Source of the DNA: an uncultured Lachnospiraceae bacterium
GTDB lineage: Bacteria; Bacillota; Clostridia; Lachnospirales; Lachnospiraceae
Length of the DNA stretch: 64,000 bases
NCBI GenBank assembly: GCA_910586125.1
Contig: CAJUHP010000001.1
Location: forward strand, 1-64,000
Direction of reading: 5' to 3'
Positions within the stretch are counted from its first letter, which is position 1. Each line of letters begins with the position of its first letter. This document shows positions 42,539-51,331 of the stretch, piece after piece. Under the pieces are notes generated by a model, which was given only the letters and a program-made list of their open reading frames with translations, ran no database searches and was not told the DNA's origin. A program made the translations under genes and the position numbers.

Positions 42539-45280
42539 CTACAAGTTCTCCCGGCGCATCTCCTCAATCAGACTCTCCTTCCCCAGCTTTCCCCTCGCAT
42601 ACAGCATGGTGGCTCCCACCACCAGAAACACCGCCGCCGACACGATGGCGATCGTCTCCCAGGGAATATAGAAACGGACAAAAAATCCCTTCTGCTTCAC
42701 GCTCTCATAAATCAGCCATGTCAGCCCCACAGAGACCGGAAGCGCGTACAGGACGCTCTTGAGTCCATACAGCAGGCATTCATAATTCAGCATCTTCCGA
42801 AGGCCCCGGCCGGTCATTCCGATGGATTGCAGCATGGCAAACTCCTTTCTGCGCAGCAGCACATTCGTGGAGATCGTGTTCAAAACGTTCGCCGTAGAAA
42901 TCAGACTGATCAGCGCCAGAAAACCGGCGGCAAACACATCTAAAAGCGCCAGTATGGCCCGGGTCCTGACGATCTCCTGCGCGTTATTGATCACCACGCC
43001 GTTGTACTCACGCACCAATTCATCCATCTTTTCCTTGACAAGGCGGTGATCCTTCGCCATAAAATAAACCAGCCCGTAATTCATTTCGATCTTCCATGCC
43101 TCTCTGACTCTGGCCGGCAAAAAGATCTGAATCTGATCCGTGCCGCTTGAAAACCAGGGCGCGTTCTCCAAAAGCATTCCGATTTCTACCGGCATAGAAC
43201 GGACCACCTCCTCAACAGGAACCAATACTGAAACATCGTCTTCCCTGCTCTCGTCCGCGCTGTTATATATCGCCATCTCGGCTCCCCCGCTCAAGGTCAG
43301 CCCTCCCGAAAGGTATCCTTCCCGTTTCTCGATCAAAAGTACTTCCAGCTTTTCCGCCTTTTCTTCAAACATATGGCACGATATCCGCTGTCCATCCAGT
43401 TCATACCGGACGCGGTCATAGACAAGCGCCACAGGATTTTCCGGGTCCATATAAACGGCCGCATCCAACCTATTTTTCTCCAGAAATGCCAGAAAATCTG
43501 CATCCTCCACAAAACGCACCTGTGCCCAATCCCATGGTCCCGCCTCAAATATATTGTGATATACCAGAAATTCGTCGGTCTGCTCCCTCTGGTCTGCCCG
43601 AATATACACGTTGTGATTATCGGTCATGATGCAGTCGTCAACGCCCTCCAGACGCCGCAGTTTCTGATACAGCGCCGCCGCTTCCTTTCCCTCTTTCTGC
43701 GCTTCTCCCATCATGTGAAAACACAAATCATACGAATCGCCGGCCTGGCTGTCCTCCACACTTTTTCTCAGGTAATGGCAGAAACTGTTTGCGCACACGA
43801 AGAGCACGATGCTGAAAAAAAGAGAGAATACCGTTGCGCGGTAGCGCTTGCGGCTGCGCCTGAAATTTCGGGATGCCAGCATGCCTTCCAGACCAAAAAG
43901 GCGGACCGCCAGACGGCTGGTTTTTACCTTTTTCGGCAAGCTCCAAATCTCCTGACTCTGTTTTACCGCCTCCATAGCCGACAGGCGCAGCGCTTTTCTG
44001 GCCGGAAGCCAGGCCGATATCAGAACGGTAAACAATCCTAACCCCGCTGCAAGAGCCAGCGATTCCGTTGTGATGGAAACCTGAAAATGAACTTCCGGCG
44101 CAAATTCATCCAAAACAGCGGCAAACAGATCCTGACATCTCCATATGGTGACGGCAATCCCGGCACAGCCCGCCGCGATTCCCAGGGGAATTCCCACCAC
44201 GCAGAGGATCAGCCCTTCGCAGATCACGCTCCCCATAATCTGTTTTCTGGAAGCTCCCAGGGATTTCAATAACCCGAACTGGCGGGTCCGCTCTGTAATG
44301 GAGATGGAGAAAGCGTTGTAAATCAGAGCAACCGAACCGACGACCACCATGCCCATAAGAATTGCGGCCATCCCGTACAGCAGACTCATCGTTGAGCTGT
44401 CCGCTATCCCGGAATACTTTAACAGTACCTGGTTGGTTTCGCCCTCCAACCCCGCCGCCTTTTGTTCCTGCAAAAAAGTATCCGCCATTTTCAGGTTTTT
44501 TAATTGAATCCACAATTCATAGGTTTCTTGCGGCTTTAGCGCACCGGCCTGAACCTCTTTTTCTCCCTCTTTTTGTACAGCGGGGAAAGCTTCCACCGTC
44601 AGAGCCGTGTACCCCGGCGCCATCCGGTCCTCAAACTCCGGTCTTTTATAAAATCCCACCACGGTATAGGTGACTTTTTCCCCCTCTGCCGTCAGCCGCT
44701 CTTTGCCGTTTTCGGAAGCGCTCTCCCCCTTTGTCTCATCGCCAAGGCGGTACGCGTTATGCTGATGAAGCCGTTCCTCTTTCTTCTCTGCAAGGACTGT
44801 GCGCTCCCCCAAATCCAGCGCAAGCACCTGCCCCAGCGCAAGTTTTACCCCGCCGTTTTGGGCCAGATGATCCGGTATCAGAAGCTCGGTATCCTTCTCC
44901 GGCATGCGGCCCTGCGTGATCACTACCGGCATTCGTTCCAGAAATCCTTCGCTCACCGCGCCGACCATCAGGTACGGCTTATATTCATTCATACTGCCGA
45001 TCCGTGCATAGCCAATCCGCCGGAGCCAGGCCAGGCCGGCTATCCGGCTGTCCGACAGGATTTGGCTGCCCTCCTCCCCGCTCACCGCATACAGATCCAC
45101 GCACCAGTCTCCCACGTCTTCGACTGCCACATTCTCAAAATACTTCTTCGCGCTGGCAATACTGACCGTCACGGCTGTCACAAGAGCCGCCGACAGCATA
45201 ATGCCCACGATCGTCACCAGCGTGCGGCTTCGGTTTTTTTTCAGCGTCTGAAGGGTATAATGAACAAATATAGATTTCAC
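42539..45280 (-). CDS. FtsX-type ABC transporter permease (double FtsX, 913 residues)
   Basis: A large permease with a first TM near residues 18-40, a ~250-residue outside region, a first FtsX block (TMs ~305-415; TERTRQFGLLKSLGASRKQI), a second start (FRRSRKRYRATVFSLFFSIVL), another outside region and a second FtsX block at the end (RRKEFAMLQSIGMTGRGL). This is the peptide/lipid-type permease of the bacitracin or LolCE-like superfamily. It overlaps its ATPase by an ATGA junction and is likely switched on by the two-component system upstream. It could expel or sense antimicrobial compounds, but this is not shown. Confidence 0.9.
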   Translation of the reverse strand: MKSIFVHYTLQTLKKNRSRTLVTIVGIMLSAALVTAVTVSIASAKKYFENVAVEDVGDWCVDLYAVSGEEGSQILSDSRIAGLAWLRRIGYARIGSMNEYKPYLMVGAVSEGFLERMPVVITQGRMPEKDTELLIPDHLAQNGGVKLALGQVLALDLGERTVLAEKKEERLHQHNAYRLGDETKGESASENGKERLTAEGEKVTYTVVGFYKRPEFEDRMAPGYTALTVEAFPAVQKEGEKEVQAGALKPQETYELWIQLKNLKMADTFLQEQKAAGLEGETNQVLLKYSGIADSSTMSLLYGMAAILMGMVVVGSVALIYNAFSISITERTRQFGLLKSLGASRKQIMGSVICEGLILCVVGIPLGIAAGCAGIAVTIWRCQDLFAAVLDEFAPEVHFQVSITTESLALAAGLGLFTVLISAWLPARKALRLSAMEAVKQSQEIWSLPKKVKTSRLAVRLFGLEGMLASRNFRRSRKRYRATVFSLFFSIVLFVCANSFCHYLRKSVEDSQAGDSYDLCFHMMGEAQKEGKEAAALYQKLRRLEGVDDCIMTDNHNVYIRADQREQTDEFLVYHNIFEAGPWDWAQVRFVEDADFLAFLEKNRLDAAVYMDPENPVALVYDRVRYELDGQRISCHMFEEKAEKLEVLLIEKREGYLSGGLTLSGGAEMAIYNSADESREDDVSVLVPVEEVVRSMPVEIGMLLENAPWFSSGTDQIQIFLPARVREAWKIEMNYGLVYFMAKDHRLVKEKMDELVREYNGVVINNAQEIVRTRAILALLDVFAAGFLALISLISTANVLNTISTNVLLRRKEFAMLQSIGMTGRGLRKMLNYECLLYGLKSVLYALPVSVGLTWLIYESVKQKGFFVRFYIPWETIAIVSAAVFLVVGATMLYARGKLGKESLIEEMRRENL

Positions 45281-45960
45281 CGGCGAAGCACCTCCTCCCG
45301 ATGGATTTTTCCGTCCTCGATCGAGAGAATCCGATCTGCCTGCAGGGCGATTCTCTCATCGTGCGTGATGACGATCAGCGTCTGCTGATAGCGGCGGTTG
45401 GATTCTTTTAACAGCTCCACAATCTCCTGGCTGTTTTTGGAATCGAGATTGCCCGTCGGCTCGTCCGCGAGCACCACCGCCGGGGCGTTCATCAGGGCCC
45501 GCCCGATGGAAACCCTCTGCTGCTGTCCGCCGGACAGCTCGTTCGGCAAACGTTTCTCCCTTCCTTTTAGCCCCAGAATCTCCAGTAGCTCTTTCATCCG
45601 TTTCGGATTGACCGTCCGCCCGTCCATCAAGACCGGCAGCGCCATGTTTTCCTCCACATTCAGCACAGGAATCAGATTATAAAACTGATAGATCAGTCCC
45701 ACATGCCTGCGCCGGAACACGGCCAGGGCCTCCTCCTTCTGCGCGTAGACATCCTGCCCGTCCATAAAAACTTTTCCTGATGTGGGTGTCTCCACGCCTC
45801 CCAAAATATGGAGCAGCGTAGATTTTCCGGAGCCGGACGGACCGATGATCGCCACAAACTCCCCTTTTTCCACCTGAAACGACACGTCGTCCAATGCCGC
45901 CACCTGATTTTCACCGCGGCCATAGTGTTTTGATATGTGCTCGATGCGCATGATTTCCAT
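45277..45960 (-). CDS. ABC transporter ATPase partner of the FtsX permease
   Basis: A 227-residue ATPase of the MacB/LolD group. Walker A GPSGSGKST, signature LSGGQQQRVSIGRALM, Walker B VLADEPTGNLDS and a His in VITHDERIA. It starts at 45960 after GGAGG. It precedes the permease with a 4-bp overlap, the usual two-gene layout. Confidence 0.95.
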   Translation of the reverse strand: MEIMRIEHISKHYGRGENQVAALDDVSFQVEKGEFVAIIGPSGSGKSTLLHILGGVETPTSGKVFMDGQDVYAQKEEALAVFRRRHVGLIYQFYNLIPVLNVEENMALPVLMDGRTVNPKRMKELLEILGLKGREKRLPNELSGGQQQRVSIGRALMNAPAVVLADEPTGNLDSKNSQEIVELLKESNRRYQQTLIVITHDERIALQADRILSIEDGKIHREEVLRR

Positions 45961-46007
45961 TCTTCTTTCCTCCTTCTCTCATCTTACGCTTATCTTAGCA
46001 TCTTCAG

Positions 46008-46029
46008 ATGACGCGCGAATGACTCGCAC
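46008..46029 (-). promoter_or_regulatory. Candidate response-regulator direct repeat before the ABC operon
   Basis: ATGACGCGC and ATGACTCGC occur 11 bp apart (46008, 46019), a spacing typical for OmpR-family dimers, upstream of a weak TAAGAT -10 element for the ABC ATPase gene on the minus strand. Confidence 0.4.
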
Positions 46030-46068
46030 ATTACAGTTTTGTCACTTTTTACAATCTTCCCACTGCAT

Positions 46069-46101
46069 AAAACTAGCGAGGCAGCCGAAACTGTCTCGCT
46101 A
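46069..46101 (-). terminator. Terminator after the histidine kinase gene
   Basis: An 11-bp stem with one G-T pair (46074-46084 with 46091-46101, TAGCGAG arm) is followed on the minus strand by GTTTTATG. It separates the two-component unit from the ABC unit. Confidence 0.75.
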
Positions 46102-46168
46102 ATAAAGTCTAACTTTAAGGGATCATCTCAACTGTTCACCATCCCGATGTTTTTTGTGTTCTCTTGTC

Positions 46169-47230
46169 TTATACCACAGTCTTATAAAAGCGCATCACAA
46201 AGCGGGCCCCTCCCTGGCTGCGGTTTTCCGCCGTCAGCACGCCGTTTTGCGCCGTGACGATCATCCGGGCAAAGGCCAATCCCACGCCGAAGCTCTCCTC
46301 CCCCTGATTTTTCCCCTTGTAGAAGCGTTTCAGAATATGCGGCAGATCCTCCGGCGCAATTCCCGGACCGTTGTCCTCGATACAGAGTTCCGCATAGACG
46401 GCGTTTTCCTGCCAGGAGACGTCAATCTGCCCTCCCTGCTGCGTATGTTCCACACAATTTTTCAGAATATTTGCCGCGGCCTCCGCACTCCACGAAAGAT
46501 CGCCCAAAAACGCCGCCTCGTCATCTCCGTGAAACACGATCTGCTGCCCGCGAAGCTCCGCAGGAACCGCCAGCGGCTCGGCCGCCTGCTGTGCCAGCCT
46601 GCGCAGCTTTACCTGCTCTCTGCGAAAGCTGACCGCACCTGCGTCAATCCTGGCCATCTTCAAAAGAACCGCCAGCAGGCTGTCGATACGCCGCAGAAGC
46701 GCTTCTTGGGAGCGAAAAAGCTCCTGGCGGCGCTCTCTTGAGAGCGCCGGCTCCGACAGCATGGCCTGGATCAGATTCAGCGACGTCAGAGGCGTGCGCA
46801 ACTGGTGCGACAGATCGGTAATCGCGTCGCACAGGTACTGTCTTTCTTCTTTCAGCGCGTCGGCCTGCCCCCGCAGCATCACCGTCATTTTCCAGATCTC
46901 ATCCTCCAGGATCGCCAATTCTCCCTCCTCCTGACGCTGAAAGTCCAGGCAGGCCGGATCGTGTAAAAAGCGGTCCACTTGTCCGGCCAGTGCTGCCAGA
47001 CGGCGATAGCGCCAGAATGTCACCGCAAAGTGAAACAACCCAGCCAGAAAAAGCGGCAGGCCCGTTCCCAACAGCGCCAGCCGCCAGATGTTCTCTCGGA
47101 TCTGCCAGGACAGCCCCCGCTCCTGCGTTACGGCGCCCGCGAACAGGCTGGACAGAAGCAGCAGAACTGCGGACAGGATACAATAAAAAAGCAGTTGTCT
47201 TTTGATCTCCGGATTGCGCCAGAATTTCAT
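46169..47230 (-). CDS. Sensor histidine kinase (two TM segments)
   Basis: A 353-residue kinase with two N-terminal membrane helices (residues ~12-32 and ~50-70) and a very short outside loop, so it may sense within the membrane or through the partner ABC permease. The dimer helix has the phospho-His in LSHQLRTPLTSLN. The ATPase domain has NILKNCVEHT, EDNGPGIAPEDLPHIL and GVGLAFARMIV. It follows its response regulator by 23 bp. Confidence 0.93.
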   Translation of the reverse strand: MKFWRNPEIKRQLLFYCILSAVLLLLSSLFAGAVTQERGLSWQIRENIWRLALLGTGLPLFLAGLFHFAVTFWRYRRLAALAGQVDRFLHDPACLDFQRQEEGELAILEDEIWKMTVMLRGQADALKEERQYLCDAITDLSHQLRTPLTSLNLIQAMLSEPALSRERRQELFRSQEALLRRIDSLLAVLLKMARIDAGAVSFRREQVKLRRLAQQAAEPLAVPAELRGQQIVFHGDDEAAFLGDLSWSAEAAANILKNCVEHTQQGGQIDVSWQENAVYAELCIEDNGPGIAPEDLPHILKRFYKGKNQGEESFGVGLAFARMIVTAQNGVLTAENRSQGGARFVMRFYKTVV

Positions 47231-47253
47231 CGGTCCTCCTTGGACGGGCGGAT

Positions 47254-47922
47254 CTATTCTCCCATCTTATACCCCAGCCCCCGCACCGTGCGGATCCGCA
47301 CCGGGTTCTGCGGATCTTCCTCGATCTTATCCCGCAGCCTCTTGATATAGACCGTCAGCGTGTTGTCGCTCACGTAATCGCCCGCAATATCCCAGATCTC
47401 TTCCAAAAGCCGGCTTCTGGAGAGCACAATACCCGGATTGGCGCAGAACACCAGCAGCAGACGGTATTCGAGCGCCGAGAGGCAGATTTCTTTTCCGTCC
47501 TTACTCACCTGCCCCCGCTCCGGGTCTACCATCAGCCCCTGTATATGAACCTTTCGGGTCTTTCCTGTCCGGCGCAGCACGCTGCGGATCCGCGATACCA
47601 GTTCTCTGGGCCGAAACGGTTTACTGATATAATCGTCGGCCCCCATATCTAACCCTGTCACCACACTGTATTCATCTGCGGAAGCAGTCAGAAAAATCAC
47701 CGGCGTATCTGTGTTGGCTTTGACCGCCGCACAGACGGCAAAACCGTTGCCGTCAGCTAGAGAAATGTCCACCAGGGCCAGATCAAAGCGGCAGGCTTCC
47801 AGCCGCTCCAGCGCCGCTCTCTGCCCGTCCACCGCCGTAACAGAAAATCCTTCCCCCCGCAGAAAAAGGGTCAGATTCTCTGCTATGCTCGTGTCATCCT
47901 CTACCAGAAGTATCTCTGTCAC
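47254..47922 (-). CDS. OmpR-family response regulator
   Basis: A 222-residue regulator. The receiver domain has EDD (residues 8-10), the phospho-Asp in LALVDISLADGNG, the Thr/Ser of FLTASAD and the conserved Lys in YISKPF. The C-terminal winged helix ends IRTVRGLGYKMGE. The start is a GTG at 47922, supported by GGAGG 6 nt upstream. The GTG overlaps the stop of a GIY-YIG gene as GTGA, so the two are translationally coupled. Confidence 0.93.
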   Translation of the reverse strand: MTEILLVEDDTSIAENLTLFLRGEGFSVTAVDGQRAALERLEACRFDLALVDISLADGNGFAVCAAVKANTDTPVIFLTASADEYSVVTGLDMGADDYISKPFRPRELVSRIRSVLRRTGKTRKVHIQGLMVDPERGQVSKDGKEICLSALEYRLLLVFCANPGIVLSRSRLLEEIWDIAGDYVSDNTLTVYIKRLRDKIEEDPQNPVRIRTVRGLGYKMGE

Positions 47923-48203
47923 AACGCTCCTCCTGCCCGCACCAGCGCTTCCTTTCCTGCCTTGGTCATATGCTTCAGCTCCCACTCCCGCCGCATGGCT
48001 TCCCGCTTTGTAGCAAAGCTCTCGCTGTACACCAGGCAGACGGGCCGGTGCGCTCTGGTGTATTTGGCGCCCCTGCCTTCCTGATGGCTTTTTACGCGCT
48101 TTTCCAGGTTGTTGGTCCAACCCGTGTAGAGAGAGCCGTCGCAGCAGCGCAGCATATACACAAAATTCGTTCCCGCGGCCTGCGGCGCACCTTCTTGTCC
48201 CAT
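47919..48203 (-). CDS. GIY-YIG nuclease-family protein (YhbQ-like)
   Basis: A 94-residue single-domain GIY-YIG protein starting MGQEGAPQAAGTNFVYML, with the GIY-like VYMLRCCDGSLYTGWTNN core, the Arg in EKRVKSHQEG and the catalytic Glu region LVYSESFATKREAMRREWEL. UvrC-like endonuclease folds of this size have unclear roles. It sits inside the MreB-like/two-component unit, 20 bp after the MreB-like gene and overlapping the response regulator by 4 bp. Confidence 0.9.
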   Translation of the reverse strand: MGQEGAPQAAGTNFVYMLRCCDGSLYTGWTNNLEKRVKSHQEGRGAKYTRAHRPVCLVYSESFATKREAMRREWELKHMTKAGKEALVRAGGAL

Positions 48204-48223
48204 ACGGATTTCTGCCCTCCCCG

Positions 48224-48832
48224 TTATACAAAAAATCTGCCGGTGTCCCAAGCACCCCTGTCCGGCTCCTGCAAAAGCTCTAGGACTTCTTCTCTGGAAA
48301 TCCCCTCTTCTGTGGCATACCGAAAAAGCTCCCGCAGCACTTCCTGAACATAGAGTCGAGGGGAATCTTTTGTGATTCCGATGACCGCATCGAAGGAGCC
48401 GGACGATTTTGGCGAATGCTCCCAGATTTCCTCCGCATACTGCTGGGCCGGCTGTTCGGACAGCGTTACCTTTCCGGCTCCGGCCTGATACAAAGCCTCG
48501 ATCTGAGCTTTTTTCTCCACCTGCGTGAGACCTTTCGGCACACATACGGCAATCGAGGGCTTGCGGAACGCTCTTTTTTTCAGAGTTTTGTCGAGCAGAG
48601 CCATAAACAGACTCACCGCAGCCGCATAATCCTCGATTTTTCCCCGGCGAAGCGGCGACAGAAGCCGGACGCCCGGCGCATTCTCTCCCGCCATCTGAAC
48701 GGCTTCTGTTCCCACGGCCAGAATCCGGCCGTCCGCCTCATTCACCGCCAAAAGAGATTTTTCTTTCTGCACCATACCAAGTCCCCGAATATAAATCTCG
48801 ATATCCGCGGGTTCATAGATTGCTGTTTCCAT
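48224..48832 (-). CDS. Truncated, degenerate MreB/Mbl-like actin-fold protein
   Basis: A 202-residue protein; MreB is about 335-345. Its N-terminal two-thirds align with MreB domains (IYIRGLGMVQKEKSL, LAVGTEAVQMAG, LLSPLRRGKIEDY, AVCVPKGLTQVEKKAQIEAL, GAGKVTLSEQPAQQYAEE). The phosphate-1 box DLGTA is replaced by EPADIE, and the phosphate-2 DIGGGTTD and all of domain II are missing. It can hardly bind ATP or polymerise like MreB, so it may be a dedicated partner or scaffold. The ATG at 48832 is preferred. It is the first gene of the unit that ends with the histidine kinase. Confidence 0.75.
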   Translation of the reverse strand: METAIYEPADIEIYIRGLGMVQKEKSLLAVNEADGRILAVGTEAVQMAGENAPGVRLLSPLRRGKIEDYAAAVSLFMALLDKTLKKRAFRKPSIAVCVPKGLTQVEKKAQIEALYQAGAGKVTLSEQPAQQYAEEIWEHSPKSSGSFDAVIGITKDSPRLYVQEVLRELFRYATEEGISREEVLELLQEPDRGAWDTGRFFV

Positions 48833-48862
48833 GCCGCCGCTTCCCCTTTTCTTTTTGTTCCT

Positions 48863-48892
48863 ATTATAAGCCTGCGGGGCAAAAAAAAGCAA
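48863..48892 (-). promoter_or_regulatory. Promoter of the MreB-like/GIY-YIG/two-component unit
   Basis: On the minus strand TTGCTT, 18 bp, TATAAT, giving a leader of about 25 nt before the MreB-like start. Confidence 0.7.
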
Positions 48893-48932
48893 GACCCGAT
48901 TTTTCTGCTGTCTTTTTTAGATATTTTGCCGT

Positions 48933-48958
48933 AAAAAAAGGGCGCTTGTGCGCCCTTT
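48933..48958 (-). terminator. Terminator of the ABC exporter gene
   Basis: GGGCGC (48940-48945) pairs with GCGCCC (48950-48955), extended by AAA/TTT; T7 follows on the minus strand. Confidence 0.9.
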
Positions 48959-48979
48959 AGAAGATCATGACAGATCTCC

Positions 48980-50533
48980 TCATGCCTGCCGGTTCAGCTC
49001 CACATTCGCCAGCCCCTCCGGCAGCTCGTCGTGCGTGATAATAAAGGTAATATATTTCTCTCGCTCCCTCCGAATTCGTTCATAAATCTCATCCGACGAC
49101 GCCTTATCAATATTGCTGCAGATCTCATCTAAGATCAGCACATCCGCCTCGCTTTTCAACGCTCTTGCCACCGCAATTTTTTGTTTCTCTCCTCCGGATA
49201 AATTGGCGCCCGCCTCTAAGATCTCCGTATCCATCGTCTTATCTTGAAGAATACTCTTCAATACCGGCTCCTTTTCAAAGTGAGCGCGGTCCGATTCTTT
49301 TTCTTCGCATCCAAACTGCAGGTTTTCGAGCAGGCTTCCCTTGACGATCGGAACGTTTTGCGGCAGGTATTCCACACGCTGCCGCACCGCGCGGTTTTTC
49401 AGCTCGGAAAGCGGAATCCCGTTCAAGCGCACGCCCTGAACCGGCCGGAATTTCAGAAGCGTTTTCACAAAACTGCTCTTTCCCGCGCCGCTGTCCCCGC
49501 AGATTTTTACAATATCGCCCTTCTTCAGCGTTCCTTTTACCGCAAACGGGATGGTTTTTCCCGGAACATCCAGCTTTGCTACATCCAGCTCAATTTCCTC
49601 GATCGCATCCAGCCGCTTGTCTCCGTCTTTCTCCCGTTTTTCCTTCAGCTCCCCGCGGAATTTCACCGCCACATCAAAATCTCTCCGATTCAGATTCGCG
49701 TTTACGATACTGTTCACACTGGAAAAATAAAGCGGCATGACAAGATTAATCAATAACAAAAAATAGGAACTCAGGCTGCCGCTGGCAAAGGCGTAGACGC
49801 TGTAAATCAAAATCCCGTTTTTGGCCACCTCGTTCAGCCCGGCCAAAAGCGCGGAAACCGACTGCGCGTATTCGTTCACTCTGGCCATGCTTGCGTATAC
49901 CTGTTCCAACGCCGGGTCAAGCTTTCGCAGGATAGCGGTATGGTCCGCCGACTGTTTCAGATAATCTACCTGCCCTACATACGACAGGATCTGCTGAAAG
50001 CCTTGTCCCGTCTGCATCTGCATCTCCTGCGAGCGCTTGGCCAGCTCTTGGTTCAGCGCACGGTATGAAAAGTAATTGAGCGGAAGCAGCAAGAGGAGCA
50101 GAAGCGTCATTTTCACGTCCACCAGCAAGAATAAGATCAGACAGACGCCGGCTGTGATCGCACCGGAATAGAGGCTGATACAACCCCCGGTTAAAAACGA
50201 GTAGATGCTGTTGACGGACATGGCTATGCGCTCCAAGATATTTGTCGGGCCATCCTTCACCAGATCATCGTAATTCAATGCAAAAAAGTCGCACAGATAG
50301 TCCGAAAAATTCTTCTTATTATAATTCTTTGCAAAGCGCTCCCGGTACACAATAAAAAGAATGTGCAGTCCTTTTGACAGAAGAATCAGGGCAATGAGAA
50401 GCAGAACCTTCTCCCCTGTCAAAACCTCCTGCCGGCTGTTCCATATCTGCAAAAAGAATGGAGTAATTAGAGAAGTCAGACTAATCAGAACAGAAATTCC
50501 CAACATCATGGCAAAAAAGCGTTTATACTTCAT
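48980..50533 (-). CDS. ABC exporter, fused membrane and ATPase domains
   Basis: A 517-residue half-transporter. Its N-terminal ~300 residues form the six-helix type I exporter domain; the ATPase has Walker A GDSGAGKSSF, signature LSGGEKQKIAVARALK and Walker B ADVLILDEICSNID. The usual Glu after Walker B is intact (DE). No peptidase C39 domain. Substrate unknown; peptides or lipids are typical. It is likely a homodimer. The ATG at 50533 has GGGGGAG 8 nt upstream. It has its own promoter and terminator. Confidence 0.88.
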   Translation of the reverse strand: MKYKRFFAMMLGISVLISLTSLITPFFLQIWNSRQEVLTGEKVLLLIALILLSKGLHILFIVYRERFAKNYNKKNFSDYLCDFFALNYDDLVKDGPTNILERIAMSVNSIYSFLTGGCISLYSGAITAGVCLILFLLVDVKMTLLLLLLLPLNYFSYRALNQELAKRSQEMQMQTGQGFQQILSYVGQVDYLKQSADHTAILRKLDPALEQVYASMARVNEYAQSVSALLAGLNEVAKNGILIYSVYAFASGSLSSYFLLLINLVMPLYFSSVNSIVNANLNRRDFDVAVKFRGELKEKREKDGDKRLDAIEEIELDVAKLDVPGKTIPFAVKGTLKKGDIVKICGDSGAGKSSFVKTLLKFRPVQGVRLNGIPLSELKNRAVRQRVEYLPQNVPIVKGSLLENLQFGCEEKESDRAHFEKEPVLKSILQDKTMDTEILEAGANLSGGEKQKIAVARALKSEADVLILDEICSNIDKASSDEIYERIRREREKYITFIITHDELPEGLANVELNRQA

Positions 50534-50608
50534 ACAAGTATCTCCCCCTATCTCTATCATTTTCTATTGCCTTTAGCGAAGCGCGCAAAATTATAGAGAT
50601 TTTTTAAC

Positions 50609-50637
50609 ATTATACTATAAAAGTACAGAAACTACAA
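50609..50637 (-). promoter_or_regulatory. Promoter of the ABC exporter
   Basis: On the minus strand TTGTAG, 17 bp, TATAAT, 70-80 nt before the exporter ATG. A weak CTACAA/TTGTAG hairpin overlaps the -35 and may end the preceding operon. Confidence 0.7.
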
Positions 50638-50654
50638 GTGGATTGTAGTAACTT

Positions 50655-51329
50655 TCATGATGCCTCTTTTGCCAGTTTTCCGTCTCTCATATGCAGAATC
50701 ACATCCGCCCCCTGTGACACCTCCGGATCATGCGTCACAAGAATCACGCACCTTCCCTCCCGGTGGGCCAGCTCCTGAAACAACTCTACAATTATCTTTG
50801 TATTCTCGCTGTCCAGATTCCCGGTGGGCTCATCCGCCAGAATGATCTCGCTCCCGCAGACCAGCGCGCGGGCCACCGCCACACGCTGCTGCTCGCCGCC
50901 CGAAAGCATATTTGGCAGACGTCCAAACTGCTCCTCCTTCAATCCCAGAGACAACAGCTTTTCGCGGGCCGCCGCGTCCGCCTCCCGCTTCGGCTCCTTT
51001 TTCAGATACAGAGGATAGGCGGCGTTTTCCAGCACTGTCAGATGCTGGAAAAGATTGTAATTCTGATAGATCACAGAGACATGATCCCTTCGGTATTCAT
51101 CCCGATCCATCTCCGTCATAGAGACGCCATGAAACAGAATGCGGCCCTCGCTGGGAACATCCAGTCCCGCCAGCAGCGACAAAAAGGTCGTTTTTCCGCT
51201 GCCCGAAGCCCCGGCAACCGCATACAGACAGCCCGGCTCAAAATCAAAGTTGACTCCGTTCACCGCCTTCACGGTCTGGTAAGCATTCCGGTATAAATAT
51301 TCCACATGATCGACTGTCAAGACGCCCAT
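50655..51329 (-). CDS. ABC ATPase of the second FtsX-type system
   Basis: A 224-residue MacB/LolD-group ATPase: Walker A GASGSGKTT, signature LSGGEQQRVAVARALVC, Walker B ILADEPTGNLDS, VTHDPEV. The ATG at 51329 has GGAGG 7 nt upstream; an ATG at 51335 would be too close. It follows two permease genes. Confidence 0.93.
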   Translation of the reverse strand: MGVLTVDHVEYLYRNAYQTVKAVNGVNFDFEPGCLYAVAGASGSGKTTFLSLLAGLDVPSEGRILFHGVSMTEMDRDEYRRDHVSVIYQNYNLFQHLTVLENAAYPLYLKKEPKREADAAAREKLLSLGLKEEQFGRLPNMLSGGEQQRVAVARALVCGSEIILADEPTGNLDSENTKIIVELFQELAHREGRCVILVTHDPEVSQGADVILHMRDGKLAKEAS

Positions 51330-51331
51330 CG

